Shown piece after piece: positions 4,737 through 14,900 of a DNA stretch of 17,747 nucleotides. Positions within the stretch are counted from its first letter, which is position 1. Each line of letters opens with the position of its first letter. Made by a program: the position numbers and the translations under genes. The stretch is taken from contig JAUSPW010000098.1 in assembly GCA_030652635.1 (NCBI GenBank), positions 1 through 17,747 on the forward strand, written 5' to 3'. Below the pieces are notes generated by a model. It was not told the DNA's origin and did not search any database. It was given only the letters and a program-made list of their open reading frames with translations. The stretch comes from Pseudohongiella sp. (GTDB taxonomy: Bacteria; Pseudomonadota; Gammaproteobacteria; Pseudomonadales; Pseudohongiellaceae).

Positions 4737-7493
4737 ATGAAAAAATTACCTGAATTGAATTTCCATCCCAGACCTCTGGTGTGGGGCACTTTGTTTGCAG
4801 GCCTGCTGCTAACGGCTTGCGGAGGAGGCGGCGACGGCGGGCGCGACCCGATTCTGGGCGGAGGCGGCACTGCTGTTCTCGTACCTATGGTCTCCTCGGT
4901 GACCCCCTTACCGAATGTGACTGGCGTAGCGTTTAACACCGCCGTTGTCACAGCAACGTTTAATAAATCAATGAATCCCGCAACACTGACGGCCAGCTCG
5001 TTTAGTCTTGCATGCCCGATGACAACGCCGATCGCGGGCACCGTCAGCTACGCAGCTGCGACTAATGTAGCGACGTTGTCGCTGGGTAGAACATTGCCCG
5101 GCAACACAGTCTGTACCGCAACGGTAGCTGCCAGTGTCAGCGACACCACGGGAAACACCCTTGGCAATGCTTACGTTTGGAATTTCACAACCGGCTCAAC
5201 ACCTGAAACAGTGCCTCCGACAGTCAGTTCTACTGCTCCTGTGCGCGCGGCAACCGATGTCGCTGTTGACCGTCGTATGGTTGTAAGTTTTAGCGAGCCG
5301 ATGAATCCAATCACCATCATTCCTGCCAACTTCAGCTTGGTGTGTCCTTCAGGCACGGTGATATCGAGCGCAGTGGATTACACAGTGGTTGGCAACATTG
5401 CAACCTTAACACCCTCACGCAATCTGCCGTTCAGCTCAGCGTGCTCAGTCACTGTAAGCACCGGCGTAAAAGATGTAGCGGGTAATGCAATGACGTCGGC
5501 CTACAGCTGGAATTTCAGTACCAGCGCGGCACCGGACACCACTGCACCTACTGTTATCTCTACATTGCCACGCACCAATGCCTTGCTGGTGCCTGTAAAT
5601 TCATTGATCAGTGCAACATTCAGTGAACCCATGACGCCGCTGACCATCACTGCCAGCAGCTTTACCGTTGATTGCCCGTCGACTGCATCTGTGGCCGGCA
5701 CCGTGGGTTACGCGGTCAATGGCAACGTGGCCACCTTTACGCCCAATGCTAACCTGCCCGGCAATACCATCTGTCGTGCAACGGTCAGCACTGCCGCGAA
5801 AGATCTGGCAGGTTTGTCGCTGGCCTCCAATTACACATGGAACTTCACCACTGGCCCAACGCCTGATCTGATTCCGCCGACTGTGAGCACCACAGTGCCT
5901 GCGCGAAATGCAACAGCGGTACGCATCAACACGCTGATCAGTGCCAGCTTCAGTGAACCAATGAATCCTTTGACAATCACAACAGCGAATTTTTCTGTTG
6001 CTTGTCCAACAGGTTCACCAGTAACAGGCCTGGTTGCATACGCCGTTGATGGTAACGTCGCGACGTTTACACCTGCGTCAACACTGCCGCCAAGCACAAC
6101 CTGTCGTGCCACGATTGCTAATGGCGTCAAAGACGTTGCAGGTAACAGCATGCTGGCCAACTACACCTGGGACTTCCAGACAGGTGTGACACCCGACACC
6201 ACTGCACCCACAGTTGTACTGACTGTACCGACCAACAATGCGACCAATGTGGCGCTTAACTCGCTGATCACCGCGCGTTTCAGCGAATCCATGGATCCGC
6301 TGACTATCACTAACCCACAAGCGTTTTTGTTGGTTTGTCCTACAGGCTCACCAGTAACCGGCATCGTCAGTTACGCAGTCAGCAGCAACACAGCAACCTT
6401 TACGCCAGCCAGTCCTTTACCGGCCAGCACCATTTGCCGTGCCTCTGTCAACAACACAGTTAAAGATACTGCCGGCAATACCATGGCTACTGTCTACAGC
6501 TGGAACTTCACCACCGGTGCGGGCCCGGATGTCAGCCCACCGACTGTCATCGGTCGTTTCCCGGCATCGAATGCCAGCAACGTACCGGTGAACACAACGG
6601 TCAGTGCGACCTTCAACGAAGCCATGGATCCACTGACCATGTTGACGTCGAATTTCACCTTGGCGCAGGGTCTTAACCCGGTCAGTGGTCAGATTTCATT
6701 TGATCCACTGTCCAACATCGCGACGTTTACCCCTGATGCGGCATTGAATACAGGCATAACCTACCAGTTCATTGTCAGAAATTCTGTCAAAGACATTGCT
6801 GGAAATGCCATGGTGCAGAATGACATCTGGAACTTCAGCACCGGCGGCGGACTGGCCCCAGGCGCTGTTTCATTAGGTGAAGCATCCGGTTTTGGCATCA
6901 TGGCCACTGCAGCGATCACCAGCACGGGCGCTACGCAGGTTAACGGTGACGTGTCACTGGAGCCAGGTACGTCACAAGGCATACCACCACCCCAGGTAAG
7001 CGGCACCATCCACGTTAATGATGCAACCTCTGCAAAAGCACGTGCTGACCTGCTGACCGCCTACAATAACCTCAAGACACTTCCGCCAGGCATTACTGTG
7101 CTGGGTGGCACCGATCTTGGCGCAACGTTCCCGGGCTCGTCAGGTATGGCACCAGGTACTTACACATCAGGCAGCACTATGCTGATTACCACGCCAGTGA
7201 CTTTGAATGGTGGCGGCAACTCCAATGCAGTATGGGTGTTCCAGATTGGTTCATCACTGACTACAACGGCAGACATTGTGTTGATCAACGGTGCACAAGC
7301 GAAAAACATATTCTGGGTCCCTACTCAGGATGCCACGATTGGTGTAGGCACCAAGTTCTTCGGTAACGTCATCGCCGGCCGTGACACCACTGCGCAAACC
7401 GGTGCAACCGTCAATGGACGAATCCTGAGCGGTGCCATCACTGCAGGCACCATCGCACTGGATTCCACCACTGTTAACGTACCGGCCCCATAA
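4737..7493 (+). CDS. Outer-membrane lipoprotein: six Ig-like (Big_5/SbsA-type) repeats plus C-terminal DUF3494 (ice-binding-like) domain
   Basis: 918 residues. The start at ATG 4737 is chosen because it opens a proper lipoprotein signal: basic MKKLPELNF, hydrophobic PLVWGTLFAGLLLTA, then Cys28 in the lipobox LTAC. Residue +2 is Gly, not Asp, which favours the outer membrane. A Gly-rich linker (29-50) follows. Residues 51 to about 705 are six Ig-like units of 110-111 residues. Each has 'F(S/N)E(P/A/S)M(N/D)P', 'NxATFTP' and 'VKDxAGNxM..YxWNFxTG', joined by TPD-type linkers. Residues about 709-917 form a DUF3494 domain: AVSLGEASGFGIMATAAITS, a conserved 'TYTSGSTMLITTPVTLNG', 'AVWVFQIGSSLTT', 'AKNIFWVPTQDATIG' and the terminal 'TVNGRILSGAIT'. 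DUF3494 is the fold of bacterial and fungal ice-binding proteins, but many members are adhesins or of unknown role, so ice binding is not claimed. The ribosome site is weak (GCGAGAAC). Context suggests a cell-surface adhesion or matrix role alongside OmpA and TPS proteins. Confidence 0.93.
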   Translation: MKKLPELNFHPRPLVWGTLFAGLLLTACGGGGDGGRDPILGGGGTAVLVPMVSSVTPLPNVTGVAFNTAVVTATFNKSMNPATLTASSFSLACPMTTPIAGTVSYAAATNVATLSLGRTLPGNTVCTATVAASVSDTTGNTLGNAYVWNFTTGSTPETVPPTVSSTAPVRAATDVAVDRRMVVSFSEPMNPITIIPANFSLVCPSGTVISSAVDYTVVGNIATLTPSRNLPFSSACSVTVSTGVKDVAGNAMTSAYSWNFSTSAAPDTTAPTVISTLPRTNALLVPVNSLISATFSEPMTPLTITASSFTVDCPSTASVAGTVGYAVNGNVATFTPNANLPGNTICRATVSTAAKDLAGLSLASNYTWNFTTGPTPDLIPPTVSTTVPARNATAVRINTLISASFSEPMNPLTITTANFSVACPTGSPVTGLVAYAVDGNVATFTPASTLPPSTTCRATIANGVKDVAGNSMLANYTWDFQTGVTPDTTAPTVVLTVPTNNATNVALNSLITARFSESMDPLTITNPQAFLLVCPTGSPVTGIVSYAVSSNTATFTPASPLPASTICRASVNNTVKDTAGNTMATVYSWNFTTGAGPDVSPPTVIGRFPASNASNVPVNTTVSATFNEAMDPLTMLTSNFTLAQGLNPVSGQISFDPLSNIATFTPDAALNTGITYQFIVRNSVKDIAGNAMVQNDIWNFSTGGGLAPGAVSLGEASGFGIMATAAITSTGATQVNGDVSLEPGTSQGIPPPQVSGTIHVNDATSAKARADLLTAYNNLKTLPPGITVLGGTDLGATFPGSSGMAPGTYTSGSTMLITTPVTLNGGGNSNAVWVFQIGSSLTTTADIVLINGAQAKNIFWVPTQDATIGVGTKFFGNVIAGRDTTAQTGATVNGRILSGAITAGTIALDSTTVNVPAP
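4887..6852 (+). repeat. Six tandem ~330-bp units encoding Ig-like domains
   Basis: Unit starts, at the codon matching the 'P-TV' boundary, are 4887, 5220, 5550, 5880, 6210 and 6543. Spacings are 333, 330, 330, 330 and 333 bases, and the last unit runs to about 6852. All units share the phased motifs for 'SEPMNP', 'NVATFTP' and 'KDVAGN'. Units 1-5 each code for two cysteines; unit 6 codes for neither. The near-exact period makes loss or gain of units by recombination plausible. Confidence 0.9.
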
Positions 7494-7501
7494 GGGCCGG
7501 T
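7481..7501 (+). terminator. Stem-loop enclosing the stop codon of the DUF3494 lipoprotein gene
   Basis: ACCGGCCC (7481-7488) and GGGCCGGT (7494-7501) form a perfect 8-bp GC-rich stem around the loop CATAA. The loop contains the TAA stop (7491-7493). Only TTCT follows instead of a T-run, so as an intrinsic terminator it is weak. It may act as a leaky terminator or 3'-end protector, allowing different amounts of the lipoprotein and OmpA messages. The next gene starts 56 bases after the stop. Confidence 0.45.
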
Positions 7502-7549
7502 TCTACCGAACAAAAAATTGAAGTTTTGTAATACATTCTGGAGAAAAAC

Positions 7550-8719
7550 ATGAAATCAGGAATACAAAGATCGGGCATGACCAGATCGGGCGTGCCAGTC
7601 AGACTCAGTCTGCTGGCGCTAGCGCTGATCAGCTGTCAACTCGCCAGTGCAGCAGAACCGGGTTGGTACATCGGTGCCAACATCGGTGAGTCACGCGCTG
7701 ACATCGACGACGAAAGAATTGTTGCACGTCTGCTCAGTGATGGGTTCAGAACAGCGACGCTGCGCGAAACTGAAGACCAGACCGGCTTCAAGATATTCAC
7801 GGGTTACCAGTTCAATCGTAACCTCGCTGTTGAAGGTGGGTACTTTGATCTCGGCCAGTTCAGCTACACCGCCCGCATGGAGCCCTGGGCTATCATGACC
7901 GGTGACGCCAAAATGCGCGGACTTAACGTCGACCTCGTGGGGTTCCTGCCACTGGGCGAGAAGTTGTCAGCGTTCGGTCGCGCCGGCGTGATCTACGCAG
8001 AAACGCGCGATCGTTTCCGTGGTTACGGCCCGGTGATTATTGACCCGTTTAATACACACAAAACTGAAGCCAGCTGGAAATATGGTGCAGGCCTGCAGTA
8101 TGAGCTCACCGATAAAGTTGCCATGCGTCTTGAAGCAGAACGTTATCGTTTTGACGATGCGATAGGCAATGATGGCGACATCGACCTGTTCTCACTGGGT
8201 GTGGTATACCGTTTTGGTGAAACCGCAGCACCAGCGCCAGTTGCAGCAAGAGCCCCGGCGTCAGTCGCACCGCGCGCCGCCGCTCCGGCACCTGCACCTG
8301 CGCCAACACCGCCGCCAGCACCGGCACCTGTGCGCGTGACACTCTCCGCTGACTCACTGTTTGATTTCGACAGTTCAGTCATCAAACCAGCAGGACGCGC
8401 GGAACTGGACAAACTGGCAGCAGACCTGCGCGGTGTTGAGTTCGACACCATTATGGTTACCGGACACACCGACCGCATTGGCAATCAGGCTTACAACCTG
8501 AGACTGTCAAATCAACGCGCCATGGCTGTGAAAGACTACCTGGTGCAATTCGCAAACATCAACGCGTCGCAAGTGAGCACCCGCGGTGTTAACGGCTCAG
8601 AGCCAGTGACAACGGCCGCCCAGTGTGGCAGTCAGATGACACGCGCTCAATTGATTCCGTGTCTGGCACCTGATCGTCGTGTTGAAGTTGAAGTGACTGG
8701 AACACGACCCAGGCAGTAA
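7550..8719 (+). CDS. OmpA-family outer-membrane protein with peptidoglycan-binding domain
   Basis: 389 residues. Signal peptide 1 to about 35 (VRLSLLALALISCQLASAA), with likely cleavage at ASA/AEP. Residues about 38-223 are an OmpA-like eight-strand barrel: GWYIGANIGESRAD, FKIFTGYQFNRNLAVEGGYFDLG, LSAFGRAGVIYAETR, KYGAGLQYELTDKVAMRLEAERY and a closing LGVVYRFG. Residues 224-260 are an Ala/Pro linker. Residues about 262-385 form the OmpA C-terminal domain with FDFDSSVIKP, TGHTDRIG and NLRLSNQRA. Asp308 and Arg323 match, with the same 15-residue spacing, E. coli OmpA Asp271 and Arg286, which bind diaminopimelate. Two cysteines (359, 371) before PDRRVEVEV match a pair common in this domain. GGAG lies 9 bases before the ATG. 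Probably co-expressed with the upstream lipoprotein; the strong terminator at 8774 ends the unit. One oddity is that LISC (26-29) also resembles a lipobox. Confidence 0.95.
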   Translation: MKSGIQRSGMTRSGVPVRLSLLALALISCQLASAAEPGWYIGANIGESRADIDDERIVARLLSDGFRTATLRETEDQTGFKIFTGYQFNRNLAVEGGYFDLGQFSYTARMEPWAIMTGDAKMRGLNVDLVGFLPLGEKLSAFGRAGVIYAETRDRFRGYGPVIIDPFNTHKTEASWKYGAGLQYELTDKVAMRLEAERYRFDDAIGNDGDIDLFSLGVVYRFGETAAPAPVAARAPASVAPRAAAPAPAPAPTPPPAPAPVRVTLSADSLFDFDSSVIKPAGRAELDKLAADLRGVEFDTIMVTGHTDRIGNQAYNLRLSNQRAMAVKDYLVQFANINASQVSTRGVNGSEPVTTAAQCGSQMTRAQLIPCLAPDRRVEVEVTGTRPRQ

Positions 8720-8773
8720 GGTTGTGGAATGTGATCCGGTTTCAGAATAAAATTTGAAACCAGTAGAAAATAT

Positions 8774-8808
8774 AAAGGGGGGAGACTACGGTCTTCCCCC
8801 TTTTTTTT
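8774..8808 (+). terminator. Strong intrinsic terminator after the ompA-type gene
   Basis: AAAGGGGGGAGAC (8774-8786) pairs with GTCTTCCCCC plus TTT (8791-8803) around the tetraloop TACG (8787-8790), with one G-T wobble. The loop closed by C-G is of the UNCG type, which is unusually stable in RNA. Eight T residues (8801-8808) follow the C-run. It separates the lipoprotein/OmpA unit from the TPS operon, so the latter needs its own promoter in 8809-8941. Confidence 0.93.
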
Positions 8809-8941
8809 CGTGCGCTGGCGAACAGATAAACTCTTCTCAAAAGATCAACCTGTCAGAAGTATTTTTATAACAATTCCAGAATTGGCTTTTTACGCAACGC
8901 TGAGATTGCCATTTTTCTTCTGTCTACTGGTTGAATTTATT
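8809..8941 (+). promoter_or_regulatory. Presumed promoter/leader of the TPS operon
   Basis: A 133-base AT-rich gap between the terminator and the preferred TpsA start. It must carry the promoter because the terminator upstream is strong. A TATAAC-like hexamer occurs in the sequence tttttataacaatt (about 8861-8874), but its -35 partner at 17 bases is poor. No Shine-Dalgarno site stands before ATG 8942 (ggttgaatttatt). The gap is also open in the TpsA frame from a GTG at 8810. Promoter placement is inference only. Confidence 0.3.
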
Positions 8942-11900
8942 ATGCAACGATTAAAATCAAGCGCTGAAAAAAAGTCTATCGCACCCAAACTCAAACTACT
9001 TGCAGCAACGATTGCCTACATCGTTACCAGCAGCCACGCGCAGGCAAATGGCATAGAACCGCTGGTCGTTTCTGGCCAGGCGAGTTTCTCGGCGCAGGGC
9101 AGCTTGCTGAATATCACCAACAGTCCTGGCGCTATCATCCACTGGCAGGAGTTTTCGATCGGCGCGGGTGAAACGACGCACTTCCAGCAGGAAAGCGCAG
9201 CATCCAGCGTGTTGAACCGTGTCACCGGCGCTGACGCCTCCAGCATTTTTGGCACCTTGTCCTCCAACGGCCAGGTGTTCCTGATCAACCCCAGCGGCAT
9301 ATTATTCGGGCAGGACTCCCGAGTGGATGTGGCGGGTCTGGTGGCCTCAACACTGGATATCAGCAACGACGACTTTCGGGCTGGTCTGTTAAATTTCAAC
9401 GCCAATGCCACAGCGGGAAATACCAGCAATGAAGGGCGTATCAGCACGCCGTCGGGCGGCGCTGTGTACCTGTTGGGCAACAATGTCAGTAACAGCGGAC
9501 TGATCAGCAGCCCCAGTGGTGATGTTGTTCTCGCGGCGGGCCGATCAATCAGCTTGATGGATTCCAGCTCCCCGGGTGTACGGGTTGAACTAAGCGGCGA
9601 TAACAATCTGGCAAGCAACATCGGCGAGATTGTTGCGCTCAGTGGCGAGGTAGGTATCTACGGCGCTGCACTGCGTAACAGTGGCACCATCAATGCGAAT
9701 CAAGTAACGCGTGATGCCAACGGCAAAATTACCCTGCGTGCGACACACGATATCACGCTGACCAGCAACAGCCAGATCAGTGCGGATGGCGCATCGCCCG
9801 GGTTCATCACAGTACAGTCAGAAACCGGTACAACGCTGGTCAACGGCAGCATCAGCGCACGCGGCACGGCAGCTGACAGCGCCGGCGGTGATGTTTACGT
9901 GCTGGGTGATCGGGTTGGCCTGCTCGCAGCCGATATTGACGTCTCCGGCGCCCTAGGCGGCGGCACCGTGCTGATTGGCGGGGACTACCTTGGCAGTGAT
10001 CCAGAGATACAAAATGCCAACAGCAGCTATGTGGGTGCGGATACCACCATCAATGCAGACGCCACCAGCAATGGTGACGGCGGCAAAGTCATTGTCTGGT
10101 CAGATGATTTCACCCGCTTCCTTGGCAACGTCAGCGCACGTGGCGGCGAACAATCGGGTAACGGTGGTTTTGTCGAAACCTCGGGCAAACTCAATCTGGA
10201 AGTACTGGGCGGCAGCGTCGATACCCGCGCAAGCAACGGTCAAGCCGGCACCTGGTTGCTGGACCCAAGTAACGTTGAGATTACCAATGCGCCCAACACC
10301 GGCGCGATTGCTGGCGGTATTTTTACACCTAGTCAAGACACTGCCATTCTTAACAATCTGGTGCTGTCGACCGCGCTTGAGACAGGGAATGTCAATGTCA
10401 CTACCACCAATCCGGTTGGAACGCAGGGTGGCACCATTACCGTCAGCGCGCCGGTCACTCGAGCCGCAGGGACTGGCACTACGACGCTGACACTAACACC
10501 TGACCAGATCACCGGCGGCACCATTACTATTGCCGGTGGAGGCAGCATTTCCGGCAGCGCCGGTTCGCCATTGAATGTCAGCTTTTCCGCATCGGGCGTT
10601 GGGGCAACGGTTGCCGTGGGTGCGGCCATCACCACGTTTGGCGGCAATGTCTCCAGCACCGGCACGACCTTTACCAACCTCGGTGGCACCATCAATACCA
10701 GTGGCACCGGCACAGGCGGCACCATAACCCTGAACCACACCACCACCATGACACTGCCCTCCCCGCTGATTTCCGGTGGCGGCAATATCAACATTGCAGG
10801 CGGATCAACCTACACGGGCACCAGCACCATCGATGCCGGCGCCGGTACATTGACCCTGCGTGGCAACGCCAATGCACTCACCATGGGCATCGGCAGCACA
10901 ACAGGTACCTTCAACATTACCAATGCCCAGATCCAGGGGATGACCACCACCGGTGGTTTGATTTTTGGACAGACCAGCGGCACCGCAGCGATTACGCTGG
11001 GCACCAATGAAGCGGTCGACTTTGGCACCAAAAATGTCCTGGTACAACAAGCAACCGGTGGCATCACTGTTATCGGTTCAGCGATCAGTGGCAGCGGCAA
11101 TATGAGTTTTGTTGCTGGCACGGGTACGTTCACTAACAACAGTCAAGTCATCACCAATGGTGCGGTCAATATCACCGCTGACCTGTTGGCACTCAATGCC
11201 GACATTGTCGGCACCGGTCAATTGACTATCACGCCATTCACCAAATCACTTGCCATTGAAACCGGGTTAACACCGACCGCCGTCAAATTTGGACCGGCTG
11301 GTCTGTTTAATACCACACTGGTTGCCAGCAATGCCGGGCGTGTTTTAAAAATTGGCGACAAAACCCATACCGGCGATATCAGCGTGATTGGCGCCTACAA
11401 CCCGGGCGCTCAGCGTATTGAACTGGTGACTGGCGGTGATGTTCGGGTAAACGCCGGTGGCGTTACCTCCCAGAACATTGTGCTGGCTGGCAAAAACTTT
11501 ATTAATCCCTTTGGTGCGGCTGCGCTGACGGCCACCACCGGCAGATGGCTGGTGTATTCAGATGATCCGGCACTCAATACCTTTGGCGGACTGAACAGCA
11601 ATCAGCTAGCACTGTGGGGTCGCAGCTATACCGCCAATCCGCCAGCATCAATCGCTGCCGCCGGCAATCGTTACCTATTCACCAAAGTACCGCAACTGAC
11701 GGCAAGTGTGGATGGCGGCACCCTCAATAAAGTCTACGGCACCGATCTGACCGGCTCAGTCCCTACGGTCACGGTCACAGGTCTGGTGAATGCGGCCACA
11801 TTCGGTAACGTGTTTTTACAGGACACGATGGGCGGCACACCCACGGCGAGTTCGGCAGGATTTGCTGCCACAGCACCGGTTAACGGCAGCCCGTATGTCA

Positions 11901-14900
11901 TCAGTGTCTCTGGCGTCACGGCACCCGCCGGTTATGGCGCGACCATCACCAGCAATGGGCAGGTTAATGTGTCGCCTTATGTGGTCAACCTGAATGGCTC
12001 ACGTGCTTACAACGGTACCACTGCCATGCCTGGCAATGTGTTTGCCACTGGCGCACTGGTCGGCACACAAACCCTGACCATCACCGGCACAGGCACCGTT
12101 GCCAATGGCAATGTCGGCACTGGCAAGATGGTGACACCCGGCACACTCGCACTGGGCAACGGCAGCAATGGCGGGATTGCCTCAAACTACACACTTGTAG
12201 GCGGCAATCACAGCGCCGGCATTACACCAGCGCAGATCAGCTTTGGCACCAACAACGTTGTGAAAGTCTATGACGGTAATACCAACGCAGCAGGCAGCGC
12301 GGTTGTCAGCTCTGGCGCCTTGTTTGGCAGCGATACGTTCAGTGGTGGCACCTTTGTGTTTGCCGACCCGAATGTCGGCATTGGCAACAAGCAGGTCATT
12401 ACCTCAGGCGTGACAATAAGCGACAGCAATGGCGGTGCAAACTACAACATCGCTTACTCGCTGAACTCAACCAGCACCATATCCCCCTTCATTGTCAGCC
12501 TGAACGGTTCACGTCAATACGACGGCACGGTGAATATGCAAGGCAGCATACTGACGACCAATGCGCTGGTGGGTACCCAGACATTGACCTTGTCCGGCAC
12601 GGGTAGCGTGGCAGACGCCGGTTCAGGTACCAACAAACCCATTGCATTGGGTTCGCTGGTGTTGGGCAACGGCAATAACGGTGGATTGGCCAGCAACTAC
12701 ACGTTGAGCGGCGGCACACATCTGGCGAGCATTGTCGGCGTGTTACTCGATATTACTGCCAACAACGCCACTAAAACGTACGACACGAGCGCATGGACTG
12801 GCGGCAATGGCGTGACCTACAGTGGCTTTCTGTCCGGCGATACTGAAGCCAGTCTGACGGGCACATTGGTGTACAGCGGCACCTCGCAGGGAGCAATCAA
12901 TGCGGGCACCTATGGCATCATGCCCGGCGGACTTTCTTCCAGCAACTACATCCTTAACTTTGTTGGCGGCACACTGAATATCACGCCTGCCATGCTGGGT
13001 ATTGCGGCCAACTCGGCGGTGAACATCTACAGCGGTCTTGGTTGGGTAGGCGGTAATGGCGCCGTTTACACCGGATTCAAAGGCAGTGATACCGCAGCCA
13101 GTCTCAATGGCACATTGGTTTACGGCGGCACCTCACAAGGCGCAATCAATGCCGGCAATTACAGCATCATTCCGGGTGGCCAGAGTTCGCCCAATTACAC
13201 AATCAATTACACCAATGGCAATCTGATTGTTGCACCGGCGTCATTAGGCATCGTCGCCGACAATGCCAGCAAGCGTTACGGTGATACCTTGGCGTTTGTG
13301 GGTAATGAATTCAGAAGTAACGGTCTAAAGAACAACGAAACTATAGGTCAAGTCACCCTGGTGAGTTCCGGTGCCAACCCGATCGCCAGTGTCAACGGCA
13401 GCCCGTACGACATTATTGTCATGGATGCCCGAGGTGGTACGTTTAATCCGGCCAACTACGACATCAGCTACTTTTACGGCGCGCTTGACGTCATTCCTGC
13501 CGAACTGCTGGGTATTACCGCCAATTCTGCCGTAAAAATTTATGATGGCTTGAGCTGGATGGGTGGCAATGGTGTCAAGTACACCGGTTTCCGTGCCGGC
13601 GATACCGAGGCCAACCTCACCGGCACCATTGTGTACGGTGGCAATTCACAAGGTGCAATCAACGCGGGCACCTACACGATTTCACCGTCTGGACAAAGTT
13701 CCCCCAACTACACCATTACCTATCTTAATGGCAGCTTGATTGTGGCGCCGGCAGCACTGGGCATTGTTGCGGATAACGCCAGCAAGGCGTACGGCGACAC
13801 GTTGGTGTTTGCGGGCAATGCCTTCCGAAGTACCGGACTGCAGAATGGCGAAACCATCGCGTCAGTAACACTGACCAGCCCCGGCGCAAACGCCTTGGCC
13901 ACCGTCGGTGGCAGTCCTTACGCCATTACTGCAAGCAATGCCTTTGGCGGCACGTTTAACCCGGCCAACTACCGAATCAGCTATTTTGATGGTGCACTTG
14001 AGGTCACACCCTCCAGTCTGCTGGCAGTTGCGGCCAACTCGGCGGTCAAAGTTTATAACGGACTCGCATGGACCGGTGGCAACGGGGTGGTATACAGCGG
14101 CTTCAGAGGCACTGACAACGCGGCAAGTCTGAATGGCGTGATCAGTTATGCCGGCACCTCACAAGGCGCCGTGAATGTCGGCAACTACAGTATTGTGCCG
14201 TTTGGTCAGAGTTCACCGAACTACACAATTACCTACATGAACGGCAATCTGGCAGTGACACCGGCAACGCTGGCGATCACAGCGCTGGATATCAACAAGA
14301 ACTACGGTACGGCCACCAGCTTTAACGGAAGCGAATTCCGTAGCAGCGGATTGCAGAACGGTGAGACCGTGGGTCGGGTAACCCTGAGCAGCGCAGGAGC
14401 CACTGCGGGCGCCGGCGTGGTTAACAGTCCCTATATGCTGGTTGCCAGCAACGCGACCGGTGGCAGTTTTAATCCTGCCAACTACTCGATTACTTATGCC
14501 AACGGCGCACTGCGCGTGATGCCGATTCCGTTGTCAGTGGTGGCTAACTCGCACATGAAAATTCAGGGTACTGACGATCCTCTGTTGAGTTACACCGTGA
14601 GTGGTCTGGTTAACAACGCACAACTGGGCGTGCTGGATACACCGGCATCGGTACTGAGTGGCGCACTGGTGCGCGTGCCCGGCGAATCAGTGACAGGCAG
14701 TCCTTACCCGATCAATGTGGGCAGTCTGACGAGCAACAGCAACTATACTCTTGGCTTTACACCCGGCAATCTGGTGATCGCGCCGGTTCCTGAGATATTT
14801 GCCGGCCTTGTCCACCATCAGCTTTATTACCGTCCAGGCAATTTCTGGCACATCTCCCTTAGCCCGACCGGCGCAGACAAAGGTTTTGATGTGATGCGTG

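Noticed and set aside
9016..9621. 201-codon minus-strand open frame inside tpsA
   Set aside because: The opposite strand encodes the conserved TPS haemagglutination domain. The minus product is low-complexity and unlike any known protein.
10333..10794. 153-codon minus-strand Val/Pro-rich open frame
   Set aside because: It arises from Gly/Thr-rich repeat codons of tpsA read backwards, with no start signal.
11981..14530. Regular tandem repeats as a possible CRISPR or satellite array
   Set aside because: Repeat units are 249-264 bases, stay in one reading frame and encode YDG/MBG protein domains. There are no short repeats with unique spacers.
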